From the NCBI GenBank assembly GCA_032017425.1, contig DALZPW010000002.1: a stretch of 64,000 nt of DNA; one strand, 5' to 3'. The position numbers were made by a program, and so were the translations under genes. Source of the stretch: Faucicola tetraodonis. GTDB lineage: Bacteria > Pseudomonadota > Gammaproteobacteria > Pseudomonadales > Moraxellaceae. Below are positions 50,518 through 59,054 of the stretch, in pieces (position 1 is the first letter of the stretch; every line of letters begins with the position of its first letter). The notes beneath the pieces were generated by a model that made no database searches, had not been told where the DNA came from, and saw only the letters and a program-made list of their open reading frames with translations.

Positions 50518-50817
50518 TTAATAATAGTGGTAAGCATATACCAAAAAGTAAGACGGCAATGTGTCAATATAATGATAACGGTAGCGATATAATGGCTTAG
50601 GGACAAAATCAATGCCATGCCCACCCCAAGGATGACAACGTGCGATACGCTTGGCTGTTAATAATCCACCCCGGTACCCCCCATGCAATCTTACCGCCTC
50701 TAAACCATAACTAGAGCACGTTGGATAAAAGCGGCAACGAGGTGCCAACCACGGGCTAATCAAACGCTGATAAAATATAATCATAAACAACAAAAATTTT
50801 GCTAATAATTTATCCAT
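50518..50817 (-). CDS. yidD: Membrane protein insertion efficiency factor YidD
   Basis: A 99-residue amphipathic protein that helps YidC-mediated insertion at the inner membrane. The conserved core YQRLISPWLAPRCRFYPTCSSYGLEA (two parts of the family signature), then GGLLTAKRIARCHPWGGHGIDFVP, is complete. The C-terminal 20 residues are Tyr/His-rich and variable. It lies 63 bases after rnpA, and 181 AT-rich bases without any recognisable signal separate it from yidC. Confidence 0.94.
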   Translation of the reverse strand: MDKLLAKFLLFMIIFYQRLISPWLAPRCRFYPTCSSYGLEAVRLHGGYRGGLLTAKRIARCHPWGGHGIDFVPKPLYRYRYHYIDTLPSYFLVYAYHYY

Positions 50818-50880
50818 GGATTAAACCCAGATTTTTTATTACCTTCATTGGAGTAAAGATATTACGAACTGCCGCTAAAA

Positions 50881-51318
50881 TTAATTCCGCTTCAACTTTC
50901 CAATCTTATCATTGATTAAGTTAAAGCCCATCGCTAATTGCTGGACAATTGCTTGATTTTGCATATCATCGGAAAACTGCTTGATAGTTAATAAAATATC
51001 AACTTGAGCATTTAGCTGGTGCTGATGCAACCGAAAATACTCTCGCGTTAATCGCTTAATACGATTTCTTTCATGGGCACGTTTGACTTTCTTTTTAGTA
51101 ATCGCAAGACCCAACCGATTTACTGCAGCTTGTCTTTGGCTATCAGCTAAAACCACTTTGACGAATAACAACAGATTAGGTTGATGAATTTTAAAAACGA
51201 CAACATGCTGTGACTGATCTTCACCAGTTTTGGTATGACGACCCGACATCGCTTTAAAATCTTTGGGCGTTAGCAGCCGCTGTGATTTATCAAATTTAAA
51301 AGGTTTGTCTGCAGTCAT
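50881..51318 (-). CDS. rnpA: Ribonuclease P protein component
   Basis: A 145-residue basic protein that binds the RNase P RNA and helps process tRNA 5' ends. FDKSQRLLTPKDFKAM at the N-terminus, RLGLAITKKKVKRAHERNRIKRLTREYFR as the RNR motif region, and IVQQL near the end are typical. The loop with HTKTGEDQSQHVVVFKIHQPNLLLFVKVV is somewhat longer than in E. coli RnpA (119 residues). It lies downstream of rpmH, with a hairpin between. Confidence 0.93.
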   Translation of the reverse strand: MTADKPFKFDKSQRLLTPKDFKAMSGRHTKTGEDQSQHVVVFKIHQPNLLLFVKVVLADSQRQAAVNRLGLAITKKKVKRAHERNRIKRLTREYFRLHQHQLNAQVDILLTIKQFSDDMQNQAIVQQLAMGFNLINDKIGKLKRN

Positions 51319-51455
51319 GAGGATAAGTCCAAATCAATACCAAAGCACCATTAAAAGCTATCAAGATTTGATGGATAGGGTAAAAACAGGCTGAAATAAT
51401 AGAGTAGAGGAGTACGCTAAGCGTAGGTTACGAACGGACTTCGGGTATAACAATA

Positions 51456-51488
51456 AAAAAAGCGATATAAGAAGTATATCGCTTTTTA
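51456..51488. terminator. Hairpin between rpmH and rnpA
   Basis: AAAAAGCGATATA / TATATCGCTTTTT, 13-bp perfect arms with a 5-base loop, followed on the minus strand by a T-run. It can end or attenuate rpmH transcription before rnpA. Confidence 0.8.
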
Positions 51489-51542
51489 CTATAACCTGTT
51501 TTAATGTCAACATTATCATTAAATCAAGTTAAGAAACAGACA

Positions 51543-51677
51543 TTACACCGTTAAACGATGACGGCCTTTAGCGCGACGACGAGCTAAAACTTGACGGCCA
51601 TTCTTAGTAGCCATACGAGCACGGAAACCGTGAGTACGTTTACGTTTGATTACGCTTGGTTGGAAAGTGCGTTTCAT
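51543..51677 (-). CDS. rpmH: 50S ribosomal protein L34
   Basis: A 44-residue ribosomal protein, read leftward from the ATG at 51677. It begins MKRTFQPSVIKRKRTHGFRA and ends AKGRHRLTV, the full-length canonical L34 with ARMATKNGRQVLARRR in the middle. It is the first gene of the leftward rpmH-rnpA-yidD-yidC run and abuts oriC. GGTGAA lies upstream of the start codon. Confidence 0.97.
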   Translation of the reverse strand: MKRTFQPSVIKRKRTHGFRARMATKNGRQVLARRRAKGRHRLTV

Positions 51678-52178
51678 GCGATTCACCTTGGCTAAATTTA
51701 CATGATATTTAACCGATAGCGGTTAAAATACAAAATTTCAAAACAGTTAATCTAGTATTATCCTTAATTTTAACCAATAGGTCAAGGATAACTAAGATTA
51801 TTGGTTAATTTCTTTCTTTAAATCCCAGACACAATCAATTATTTTATTTATTTAAAATAACATTTTTGTATAACAAATACCATTCAACAAAAGTTATCCA
51901 CAAAAAATTATTTTATTATTATATATTCAATAAGTATTATTTATTATTATTAAGCAGGTCTATTTCTGTGGATATTTAACTAAAAATCATAAAAAAACAA
52001 ATATTTGCCATGTTGATAAGTATGTATATAAACCGTTGATAGCTTGTTAGTAATTTCCTGTTTTTACTTATCAACAATTATATCCACATTGTTATCCACA
52101 ATAATTTTATTTGTAAAATCGCTGTTTTATGATACATTACACCAATTTTGAAGATGCTTGGATTAGGAAAGCAAAGTT
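51678..52178. other. oriC region between rpmH and dnaA
   Basis: A 501-base very AT-rich gap between divergent rpmH and dnaA, the usual gammaproteobacterial origin position. Perfect DnaA boxes TTATCCACA are at 51894-51902 and 52092-52100. One-mismatch boxes are TGTGGATAT at 51967-51975 and ATATCCACA at 52080-52088; TTATCAACA-type weak sites lie at 52012-52020 (reverse) and 52068-52076. The A/T runs at about 51820-51960 are a plausible unwinding element. The dnaA promoter lies to its right. Confidence 0.85.
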
Positions 52179-53519
52179 ATGGCTGATGCATTATGGCTTA
52201 AGTGCGTTGACGAATTAAAATATCAAGTACCTGATAATATTTTTACCATGTGGATTCGCCCATTATCCGCCTCGATGCATAATAACACGATGGTTGTCAA
52301 TGTACCTAACCAGTACTTTGCCAGTTATGTTGAAAAAAATCATTTAAGTCAAATTCAAACGATTTTACAACAGCTTGAGCCCACCTTACCGATTCAGGTG
52401 CAAATTCAAATTGATAAGGGTAACGCAATCACCGACGCCGTTAGTAAACAAGAGTTTGGTGAGCAAAAAGTGACACTGGTAAAAACTGAGCAGCAACGCT
52501 CCTTTCAGTATATCGATCCGCATTTTACGTTTGACCAATTCGTAACCGCAAAATCCAATCAAATTGCTTATAGTATTTGCCGAGAGACTGCTAACAACTT
52601 GGGTCAATCTAAAAATAATCCGCTGTTTATTTATGGTGCGACAGGTTTGGGAAAAACCCATTTGATGCAAGCAATTGCCCATGAGATTTTAAAGCAAGGC
52701 AAAAGTTTTTATTACTTTACTTCCGATAAGTTTGTCAACCAGCTGGTGCATTCATTAAGAACACAAAAAATCGATGAGTTCAAAGATAAAATTAAAAAAG
52801 CCGATTTGTTGATTATTGATGATATTCATGTGATTGCCGGCAAGCAAAAAAGTAGCGAGCAGTTTTTGCTATTGCTCAATGACTTTATGAGCAAAAATAA
52901 ACAGGTGATTTTGGCATCCGATAAACACCCGAGTGCACTGACTGATTTTGACGAGCGTTTAAAGTCACGTCTAGCTTGGGGGGTGGCCGTGGCGTTAGAG
53001 CCGCCAGAGCTAGAAACCCGTATTCAAATTTTGCAAAAAAAATCCAAGGCGCAAGAGGTGATTTTGCCAAAAGAGTGCGCTATTTTTATCGCTCAGCATA
53101 TCATCGCCAATGTGCGAGAATTGGAAGGCGCGCTCAACAAAGTTTTAGCCATTTCCCGTCTGCTCAATCAGCCTATCCATTTAGAACTGGTACAAATGGC
53201 GTTAAAAGATTTGATTGCCATGCGTGTACAAGCGGTCAGTATGGATAATATTCGTAAAGTTGTTGCTGAGTTTTATGATATCTCAGTCAAAGACTTAATG
53301 GGTAAAAAGCGTTTACGTCATATCGCTCGTCCGCGGCAAGTGGCTATGAGTTTAGCACGTGAACTAACCAACAACAGCTTTACAGAAATTGGTCAATCAT
53401 TTGGCGGTCGCGACCATACCACGGTGATGCACGCCTGTGAGAAAGTTCAAGAACTTTGTGTCAGCGATCTGATGTTTGATAAGGATTATCGCTCATTAAA
53501 ATTAATGTTACAGACCTAG
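52179..53519 (+). CDS. dnaA: Chromosomal replication initiator DnaA
   Basis: A 446-residue AAA+ initiator that binds DnaA boxes and melts oriC. Domain I (about 1-80, LWLKCVDELKYQVPDNIFTMWIRPL in two motifs) and a short linker II come first. The AAA+ core has GATGLGKTHLMQAIAHE (Walker A, about 152-159) and LLIIDDIHVIAGK (Walker B). The domain IV signature GGRDHTTVMHACEKV binds the box. It is slightly short against E. coli (467) because linker II is short. It heads the dnaA-dnaN-recF-gyrB run. Confidence 0.97.
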   Translation: MADALWLKCVDELKYQVPDNIFTMWIRPLSASMHNNTMVVNVPNQYFASYVEKNHLSQIQTILQQLEPTLPIQVQIQIDKGNAITDAVSKQEFGEQKVTLVKTEQQRSFQYIDPHFTFDQFVTAKSNQIAYSICRETANNLGQSKNNPLFIYGATGLGKTHLMQAIAHEILKQGKSFYYFTSDKFVNQLVHSLRTQKIDEFKDKIKKADLLIIDDIHVIAGKQKSSEQFLLLLNDFMSKNKQVILASDKHPSALTDFDERLKSRLAWGVAVALEPPELETRIQILQKKSKAQEVILPKECAIFIAQHIIANVRELEGALNKVLAISRLLNQPIHLELVQMALKDLIAMRVQAVSMDNIRKVVAEFYDISVKDLMGKKRLRHIARPRQVAMSLARELTNNSFTEIGQSFGGRDHTTVMHACEKVQELCVSDLMFDKDYRSLKLMLQT

Positions 53520-53622
53520 TATTTTGTTAACTCGATTAAAAAGATTTTTAGTTAATTACCCCGTATAATAGATTGTAATTTTTCCATTTGTTAAACCATT
53601 CATTTTGATTTGAGGCGGTGCC

Positions 53623-54798
53623 ATGCAATTAGTAATCTCTCGCGATTTGTTACTACAAGCGATTAATTTAATTTCAAAAGCCGCTGACAAACGCCATAAC
53701 ATGGTGATTTTGGGGAATATGAAATTGGCGTTAACCGACTCTCAATTGGTGATGGTAGCGTCAGATTTGGAGCTTGAATTACAAGCCACCCTTAATTTGC
53801 CAGCATCGGCGTGCAAACAACCAGGTGAAATCACCGTTCCTGCCAACAAATTCAAAGATATCGTAAAATTATTGCCCGACGGTTTACCGGTCTCTATCAC
53901 TGTCGCTAACGACAATCAGTGTTTAATTGTCTGCGGTAGTAGTCGTTTTAAACTCAGCACTTTGCCTGCCCAAGACTTTCCCCTATTGGGTGAGCCCGAG
54001 CAAGTCACGCCTATCCAATTGGGCCGTGAAGACCTAGTCGATTTGCTCGATAAAACGCATTTTGCGATGGCAGTGCAAGACGTGCGTTACTATCTCACCG
54101 GTATGCTGTTTGAGGTTAAAGAGCGGCAATTGGCGACAGTATCGACCGATGGTCACCGTTTGGCATTGGCACGTACTGTGATAGCGTGTGATGAGAGCGT
54201 GGCACTTGATGCAATTTTACCAAGAAAAGCTGTACTTGAATTACAACGTTTGTTAGCAGAGCTTAAACGCATGCTACCGAATCAAGACAATAAAATCACC
54301 CTCAATGTCGGCCGTGAATTTTTACAAGTCTTACTACCCTTTGGTGAAGTCGATAGTACAGGACAGCTAAAAAATGCCATCATGGTGGCTTTTACCGCAC
54401 GCCTGATTGATGGTAAGTTTCCCGATTATCGCCGCGTCATGCCGTCGTCAACCAACAAACTTGCCCGTATCAGCCAAGAGCAATTAGCGAATGTGCTTCG
54501 CCGCGTGGCTATTTTGAGTAATGAGAAATCGCGTGGCGTAATTTTTGATTTTTCAGGTGATAACAATTTGATGGTGCGTGCTAGCAATGCTGAGCAAGAT
54601 GAAGCCAGTGAGCAGCTTGAGGTTAAATACCAAGGTGAGCCATTAGAAATATCATTCAATGTGGCTTATTTGCTAGATGTACTTAATGTATTGCAAGGGG
54701 AAATTGACTTTCATATGAGCCAAGCCAATGCTTCGGTATTGGTACAGCAAGTCAACGATAGCAAACACGAGTTTGTAGTTATGCCAATGCGTATTTAG
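53623..54798 (+). CDS. dnaN: DNA polymerase III beta subunit (sliding clamp)
   Basis: A 391-residue clamp of three topologically similar domains that forms a dimeric ring and tethers polymerases. MQLVISRDLLLQAINLISKAADKR, then LGNMKLALTDSQLVMVASDLELE, opens domain 1. TVSTDGHRLALAR is in domain 2, and the C-terminal EFVVMPMRI is the conserved end next to the partner-binding pocket. It is about 25 residues longer than E. coli DnaN (366), mainly in domain 2 (LLAELKRMLPNQDNK). GAGGCGG precedes the start. Confidence 0.96.
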   Translation: MQLVISRDLLLQAINLISKAADKRHNMVILGNMKLALTDSQLVMVASDLELELQATLNLPASACKQPGEITVPANKFKDIVKLLPDGLPVSITVANDNQCLIVCGSSRFKLSTLPAQDFPLLGEPEQVTPIQLGREDLVDLLDKTHFAMAVQDVRYYLTGMLFEVKERQLATVSTDGHRLALARTVIACDESVALDAILPRKAVLELQRLLAELKRMLPNQDNKITLNVGREFLQVLLPFGEVDSTGQLKNAIMVAFTARLIDGKFPDYRRVMPSSTNKLARISQEQLANVLRRVAILSNEKSRGVIFDFSGDNNLMVRASNAEQDEASEQLEVKYQGEPLEISFNVAYLLDVLNVLQGEIDFHMSQANASVLVQQVNDSKHEFVVMPMRI

Positions 54799-54850
54799 TC
54801 AGCGGGCAAATTTTTTTCAATTTAGTGATGAGTAGTCAAGTAGATAAATC

Positions 54851-56023
54851 ATGCAAATTATTGAATTAGCTATTCATCATTTTCGCAATCTTCACACGAT
54901 TGAATTACAACCCAGCAGTTGTAATGTGTTCTTGGGTCAAAATGGCAGCGGGAAAACGTCGCTATTAGAAAGCATCTATTTATTATCGCGCGGCAAAAGT
55001 TTTCGCCATCATCAACCGAGGCATTATATTGAGCATGGTTTTAGCGATACGACGGTTTTTGCTAGGCTCAATCATGATCAAACGGTCGCTATTGCCAAAT
55101 CCCAAGACGCTACCACGCAATTGCGACTCAATGGGCAGTCGCTTGTCACCCAAAGCCCACTTGCGCAGCTGCTACCCACACTATTACTCGAGCCTGTGAG
55201 CCTTGCCCAACTAGAGGACGGTAGTCAAGCAAGGCGTGAAATATTAGATTGGTTAGGGTTTCACGTGGAACAATCATTTCATCCCAATTGGCTGTCTTAT
55301 CAGCGTCTATTAAAACAACGCAACAGCTTATTAAAGCAAAATGTTGGTAATGTCTCATTAACTAGCCTGCAACAGCAAGAACTGTCAGCTTGGGATCACC
55401 AGCTAAGCCAACATGCAGAAAAAATTCACCAAGCAAGGGCCCACATCATTGAACAATGGCAGCCCCATTTTTTGGCGCAAGTGCAAAAATTTTTACCCCA
55501 GTATGCCGAAAAATTACGATTGCGTTATACACCGGGGTTTGATACTGAAGCTGGCTTAGCAATTACCTTAGCCAATCGTTTCGCGTCTGACATTGAGCTT
55601 GGCTATACGCGTATGGGATGCCATCGGGCTGATATCAATGTTGTGCTAGATTTAGTGCATACCGATGCAGCAGGGCATAAACACAAGCAGACATTGCTTG
55701 CCACCGATATGCTGTCACGGGGTGAAAAAAAATTATTGGTCATGGCGCTTCGCTTATCGCAGTTACCGTTACTCAACCAGGTCGATAAAGTACCTTTGGT
55801 ATTGGTGGACGATATCACAGCGGAATTGGACAACGACGCGCTTATGTTGTTATTAACTGGCTTAAAACAAGTTAATTCACAGCTGTTTATCACCAGTCTT
55901 ACCCAAGATATCGTCAAGAATATTCAGAAAATTTGGCAGGATAATATAAAACTGTTTCACGTGGAACAGGGAAGCATTAGACAATTACCGCTTGAAACAC
56001 AACCTATTAAAAATTACCTATAA
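54851..56023 (+). CDS. recF: DNA repair and replication protein RecF
   Basis: A 390-residue SMC-like ATPase that helps load RecA at gaps via RecOR. Walker A is FLGQNGSGKTSLLE at about 27-40, the ABC-type signature is ATDMLSRGEKKLLVMALRLSQ, and Walker B is LVLVDDITAELD. The family start is IIELAIHHFRNL. It is in normal order after dnaN. Two parS-like palindromes are embedded in its coding sequence, both encoding FHVEQ. Confidence 0.95.
   Translation: MQIIELAIHHFRNLHTIELQPSSCNVFLGQNGSGKTSLLESIYLLSRGKSFRHHQPRHYIEHGFSDTTVFARLNHDQTVAIAKSQDATTQLRLNGQSLVTQSPLAQLLPTLLLEPVSLAQLEDGSQARREILDWLGFHVEQSFHPNWLSYQRLLKQRNSLLKQNVGNVSLTSLQQQELSAWDHQLSQHAEKIHQARAHIIEQWQPHFLAQVQKFLPQYAEKLRLRYTPGFDTEAGLAITLANRFASDIELGYTRMGCHRADINVVLDLVHTDAAGHKHKQTLLATDMLSRGEKKLLVMALRLSQLPLLNQVDKVPLVLVDDITAELDNDALMLLLTGLKQVNSQLFITSLTQDIVKNIQKIWQDNIKLFHVEQGSIRQLPLETQPIKNYL
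55257..55272. other. parS-like site inside recF (GGTTTCACGTGGAACA)
   Basis: Fits TGTTNCACGTGNAACA except for the first base; codes for FHVEQ. Confidence 0.7.
55953..55968. other. parS-like site near the recF end (TGTTTCACGTGGAACA)
   Basis: Identical to the yigZ site and fits the degenerate parS consensus fully. It codes for FHVEQ again. Confidence 0.8.
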
Positions 56024-56052
56024 AAACCAATAACATTTTTAGGCGACTAAGG

Positions 56053-56229
56053 CTAGGGCGTGTCCCTAATTCGGAACAAAGTATTTTTAATGGCCTAAAA
56101 ATGCCTAAATCTGGCAAAACTGCGTTAAATTGTTTGACAATATTCCAATATTATCTGCACAATTTGCCTTGTTTTGCTGGCGATTTAGTCTATTTTTAGC
56201 CTCATTATCCAAATAGGGACACGCCCTAG
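56053..56229. mobile_element. MITE-like 177-bp hairpin element between recF and gyrB
   Basis: Perfect 16-bp terminal inverted repeats CTAGGGCGTGTCCCTA (56053-56068) and TAGGGACACGCCCTAG (56214-56229). The interior is also an imperfect long inverted repeat: GGCCTAAAAATGCCTAAATC pairs with GATTTAGTCTATTTTTAGCC, and AAATTGT with ACAATTT near the centre. If the element proper is GGGCGTGTCCC...GGGACACGCCC, it is flanked by TA or CTAG direct repeats. It codes for nothing. The rest of the 435-base gap 56024-56458 holds only the gyrB leader. Confidence 0.75.
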
Positions 56230-56458
56230 ATGATTAAGTATTTTTTCAAACTGATGTAACTTAAACTCCCGCTTTTCTAGCTCAGATAAATCACTATTTT
56301 GCCTCTCATAAGCCGGGACATTCAGTGACTTTTCCCCTAAAATTTGCTACAATAAACCCTTTATTTTTCGCCAAAAAACTAAGAAAAAAATCAACGATTT
56401 TGACCATAAAATCGAGTATGTTCTGACGTTTTTGCCATGCAAAACTTATGGAGTCATC

Positions 56459-58951
56459 ATGACTGATACATCTGCGAATGTAGCCGATCAGACACAACAA
56501 TCTATTACCCAATCAAGTCATCAAGAAAATAAAGCCTATGGTTCTGACAGTATCCGCGTACTACGTGGTTTAGAAGCCGTGCGTGTACGCCCTGGTATGT
56601 ACATTGGCGATACCGACGATGGCACAGGTTTGCATCATATGGTGTTTGAAGTGGTGGATAACGCCATTGATGAAGCTTTGGCGGGTCACTGTGATCAAAT
56701 TGATATTATCATCCATGAAGATGAATCGGTCAGCGTCAAAGACAATGGACGCGGTATTCCTGTCGATATTCACCCAGAAGAAGGGGTGTCAGCCGCACAG
56801 GTTATCATGACAGTACTGCATGCGGGCGGTAAATTTGACGACAACAGTTATAAAGTCTCAGGTGGGTTGCACGGTGTCGGTGTCTCAGTGGTTAATGCGT
56901 TATCAAAAAAACTGGTGCTCGATATCTGGCGTGACGGTTACCACTATAGCCAAACGTATGCCGATGGTGAGCCCGTAGCGCCTATCGAGCAGCTTGAAGC
57001 CACCCAGCAAACAGGCACACAAGTGCGTTTTTATCCAAGCGATGATATTTTTACAGGCACGATTTTTGATTTTGAAATTCTCGCCAAGCGCTTACGCGAA
57101 TTGTCTTTTTTAAACTCAGGTGTACGCATCGTGTTGACGGATGAGCGCGATGACAAACGCCATGAGTTCGAGCACGTTGGCGGTCTATCTGAGTTCGTTC
57201 ATTACATCAATGCGGGAAAAACTGGGCTAAATGACGTGTTTCATTTTACCAGTGAAGAAAATGACGGTATCAGCGTCGAAGTAGCATTGCAATGGACAGA
57301 TAGCTACAACGAAAAAGTATTATGCTTTACCAACAATATCCCGCAAAAAGATGGCGGTACCCATCTTTCTGGTTTTCGTTCGGCTTTAACACGCTGCCTA
57401 AATAGCTATATGGATAGCGAAAACTTGATGAAAAAAGAAAAAGTTGCGGTAACAGGTGACGATGCGCGTGAAGGTTTAACGGCGATTATTTCTGTCAAAG
57501 TACCTGACCCAAAATTCTCAAGCCAAACCAAGGACAAACTGGTATCAAGTGAAGTCAAACCCGCGGTTGAATCAGCCATGCACGATAAGTTTAGCGCTTA
57601 CTTGCTTGAAAATCCCAATGCTGCCAAAGGGATTGCTGGTAAAATCATCGATGCCGCCCGTGCGCGAGAAGCGGCGCGTAAAGCTCGTGAAATGACCCGC
57701 CGTAAAACCACCCTTGATATCGCAGGTCTGCCAGGCAAACTTGCTGATTGCCAAGAAAAAGACCCTGCAATGTCAGAGCTGTACATTGTGGAAGGGGACT
57801 CGGCAGGTGGTTCTGCCAAACAAGGTCGTAACCGTAAGATGCAGGCGATTTTACCGCTAAAAGGTAAAATTCTAAACGTAGAACGTGCGCGTTTTGATAA
57901 GATGCTATCGTCGCAGGAAGTGGGTACCTTGATTACCGCATTAGGTACAGGCATCGGACCTGATGAGTACAATCCTGATAAATTACGCTATCACAAAATT
58001 ATCATCATGACCGATGCGGACGTGGATGGTTCACATATTCGCACCTTGCTCCTGACGTTTTTTTTCCGTCAAACCCCAGAGCTATTAGAACGTGGTCATA
58101 TTTATATTGCGCAGCCACCGCTGTATAAAGTGAAAAAAGGTCGCCAAGAATTGTATGTTAAAGATGATGAAGCGTTAAAGGCCTATTTATTGTCGTCAAC
58201 CATTGACGATACCCAGTTGCATTTGAGTGAAGGTACGCCTGCGATAACAGGGCAAGCGCTAGAAAGCTTGCTCAATGATTATAACCAAACTCAGACCATC
58301 AAAAACCGTTTGCAAATCAAATATCCAAGCGCCGTATTGGATGCGTTGGCAATCACCAGCAAACTTAGCATGCCAATGATTGAAGATGAAGCGCAAATGC
58401 GAAATTGGCTAGAAGCGTTAGCGCAGAATCTAGCAGTGACGGCAGACGGGTTAGACCCACAAATTGAATTAGAGCCCTTTAGCAAACAAGAAGGCGATCA
58501 TCAAAAAACCTATTATCTACCGCGCGTGACGATTTTTATCCATCAGTTGCCACACGCCTACTTATTAGATACCGCATTTATTGGTTCAGGTGAGTATAGC
58601 CGTTTGCATCGCTTGACCAGCCAGTGGAAAGACATGTTGTCAGATACCGCTTATATTGCTAAAGGTGATAAAAAACTGCCGATCAAAGACATGGGTTATC
58701 TATGGCAATTTATTATGAGTGATGCGCGCCGTGGTTTAGCGATTCAGCGTTACAAAGGGTTAGGAGAGATGAACGCTGATCAATTGTGGGAAACCACGAT
58801 GGATCCAGAAAACCGCCATATGCTAAAAGTCACCATTGAAGATGCGATTGCTGCTGACCATTTATTCTCGTGTCTGATGGGGGATGATGTAGAGCCGCGT
58901 CGTGCCTTTATTGAGGAGAACGCGTTAACGGTGACTAACTTAGATATTTAA
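56459..58951 (+). CDS. gyrB: DNA gyrase subunit B
   Basis: An 830-residue ATPase subunit of the type II topoisomerase that introduces negative supercoils. The GHKL ATPase has RVRPGMYIGDTDDGTGLHH, EVVDNAIDEALAG and GGLHGVGVSVVNALS. The TOPRIM domain has YIVEGDSAGGSAKQGRNRKMQA and IIMTDADVDGSHIRTL. The ending RRAFIEENALTVTNLDI is canonical. It includes the TOPRIM insertion typical of gammaproteobacteria. The ATG at 56459 with GGAG 6 bases upstream is chosen over an in-frame TTG at 56432. It is the last of the dnaA-dnaN-recF-gyrB set and ends in a terminator. Confidence 0.97.
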   Translation: MTDTSANVADQTQQSITQSSHQENKAYGSDSIRVLRGLEAVRVRPGMYIGDTDDGTGLHHMVFEVVDNAIDEALAGHCDQIDIIIHEDESVSVKDNGRGIPVDIHPEEGVSAAQVIMTVLHAGGKFDDNSYKVSGGLHGVGVSVVNALSKKLVLDIWRDGYHYSQTYADGEPVAPIEQLEATQQTGTQVRFYPSDDIFTGTIFDFEILAKRLRELSFLNSGVRIVLTDERDDKRHEFEHVGGLSEFVHYINAGKTGLNDVFHFTSEENDGISVEVALQWTDSYNEKVLCFTNNIPQKDGGTHLSGFRSALTRCLNSYMDSENLMKKEKVAVTGDDAREGLTAIISVKVPDPKFSSQTKDKLVSSEVKPAVESAMHDKFSAYLLENPNAAKGIAGKIIDAARAREAARKAREMTRRKTTLDIAGLPGKLADCQEKDPAMSELYIVEGDSAGGSAKQGRNRKMQAILPLKGKILNVERARFDKMLSSQEVGTLITALGTGIGPDEYNPDKLRYHKIIIMTDADVDGSHIRTLLLTFFFRQTPELLERGHIYIAQPPLYKVKKGRQELYVKDDEALKAYLLSSTIDDTQLHLSEGTPAITGQALESLLNDYNQTQTIKNRLQIKYPSAVLDALAITSKLSMPMIEDEAQMRNWLEALAQNLAVTADGLDPQIELEPFSKQEGDHQKTYYLPRVTIFIHQLPHAYLLDTAFIGSGEYSRLHRLTSQWKDMLSDTAYIAKGDKKLPIKDMGYLWQFIMSDARRGLAIQRYKGLGEMNADQLWETTMDPENRHMLKVTIEDAIAADHLFSCLMGDDVEPRRAFIEENALTVTNLDI

Positions 58952-58989
58952 CCCAATTTTAGAGTCGTGTTTTAATACTTTAATACAAT

Positions 58990-59025
58990 GGAAACCACCT
59001 TATGTTGTAATAAGGTGGTTTTATT
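58990..59025 (+). terminator. Rho-independent terminator of gyrB
   Basis: AACCACCTTA / TAAGGTGGTT arms with an 8-base loop are followed by TTATTT. Confidence 0.82.
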
Positions 59026-59054
59026 TGAGCTTGAATTTTTAAAAGAGATATCAC

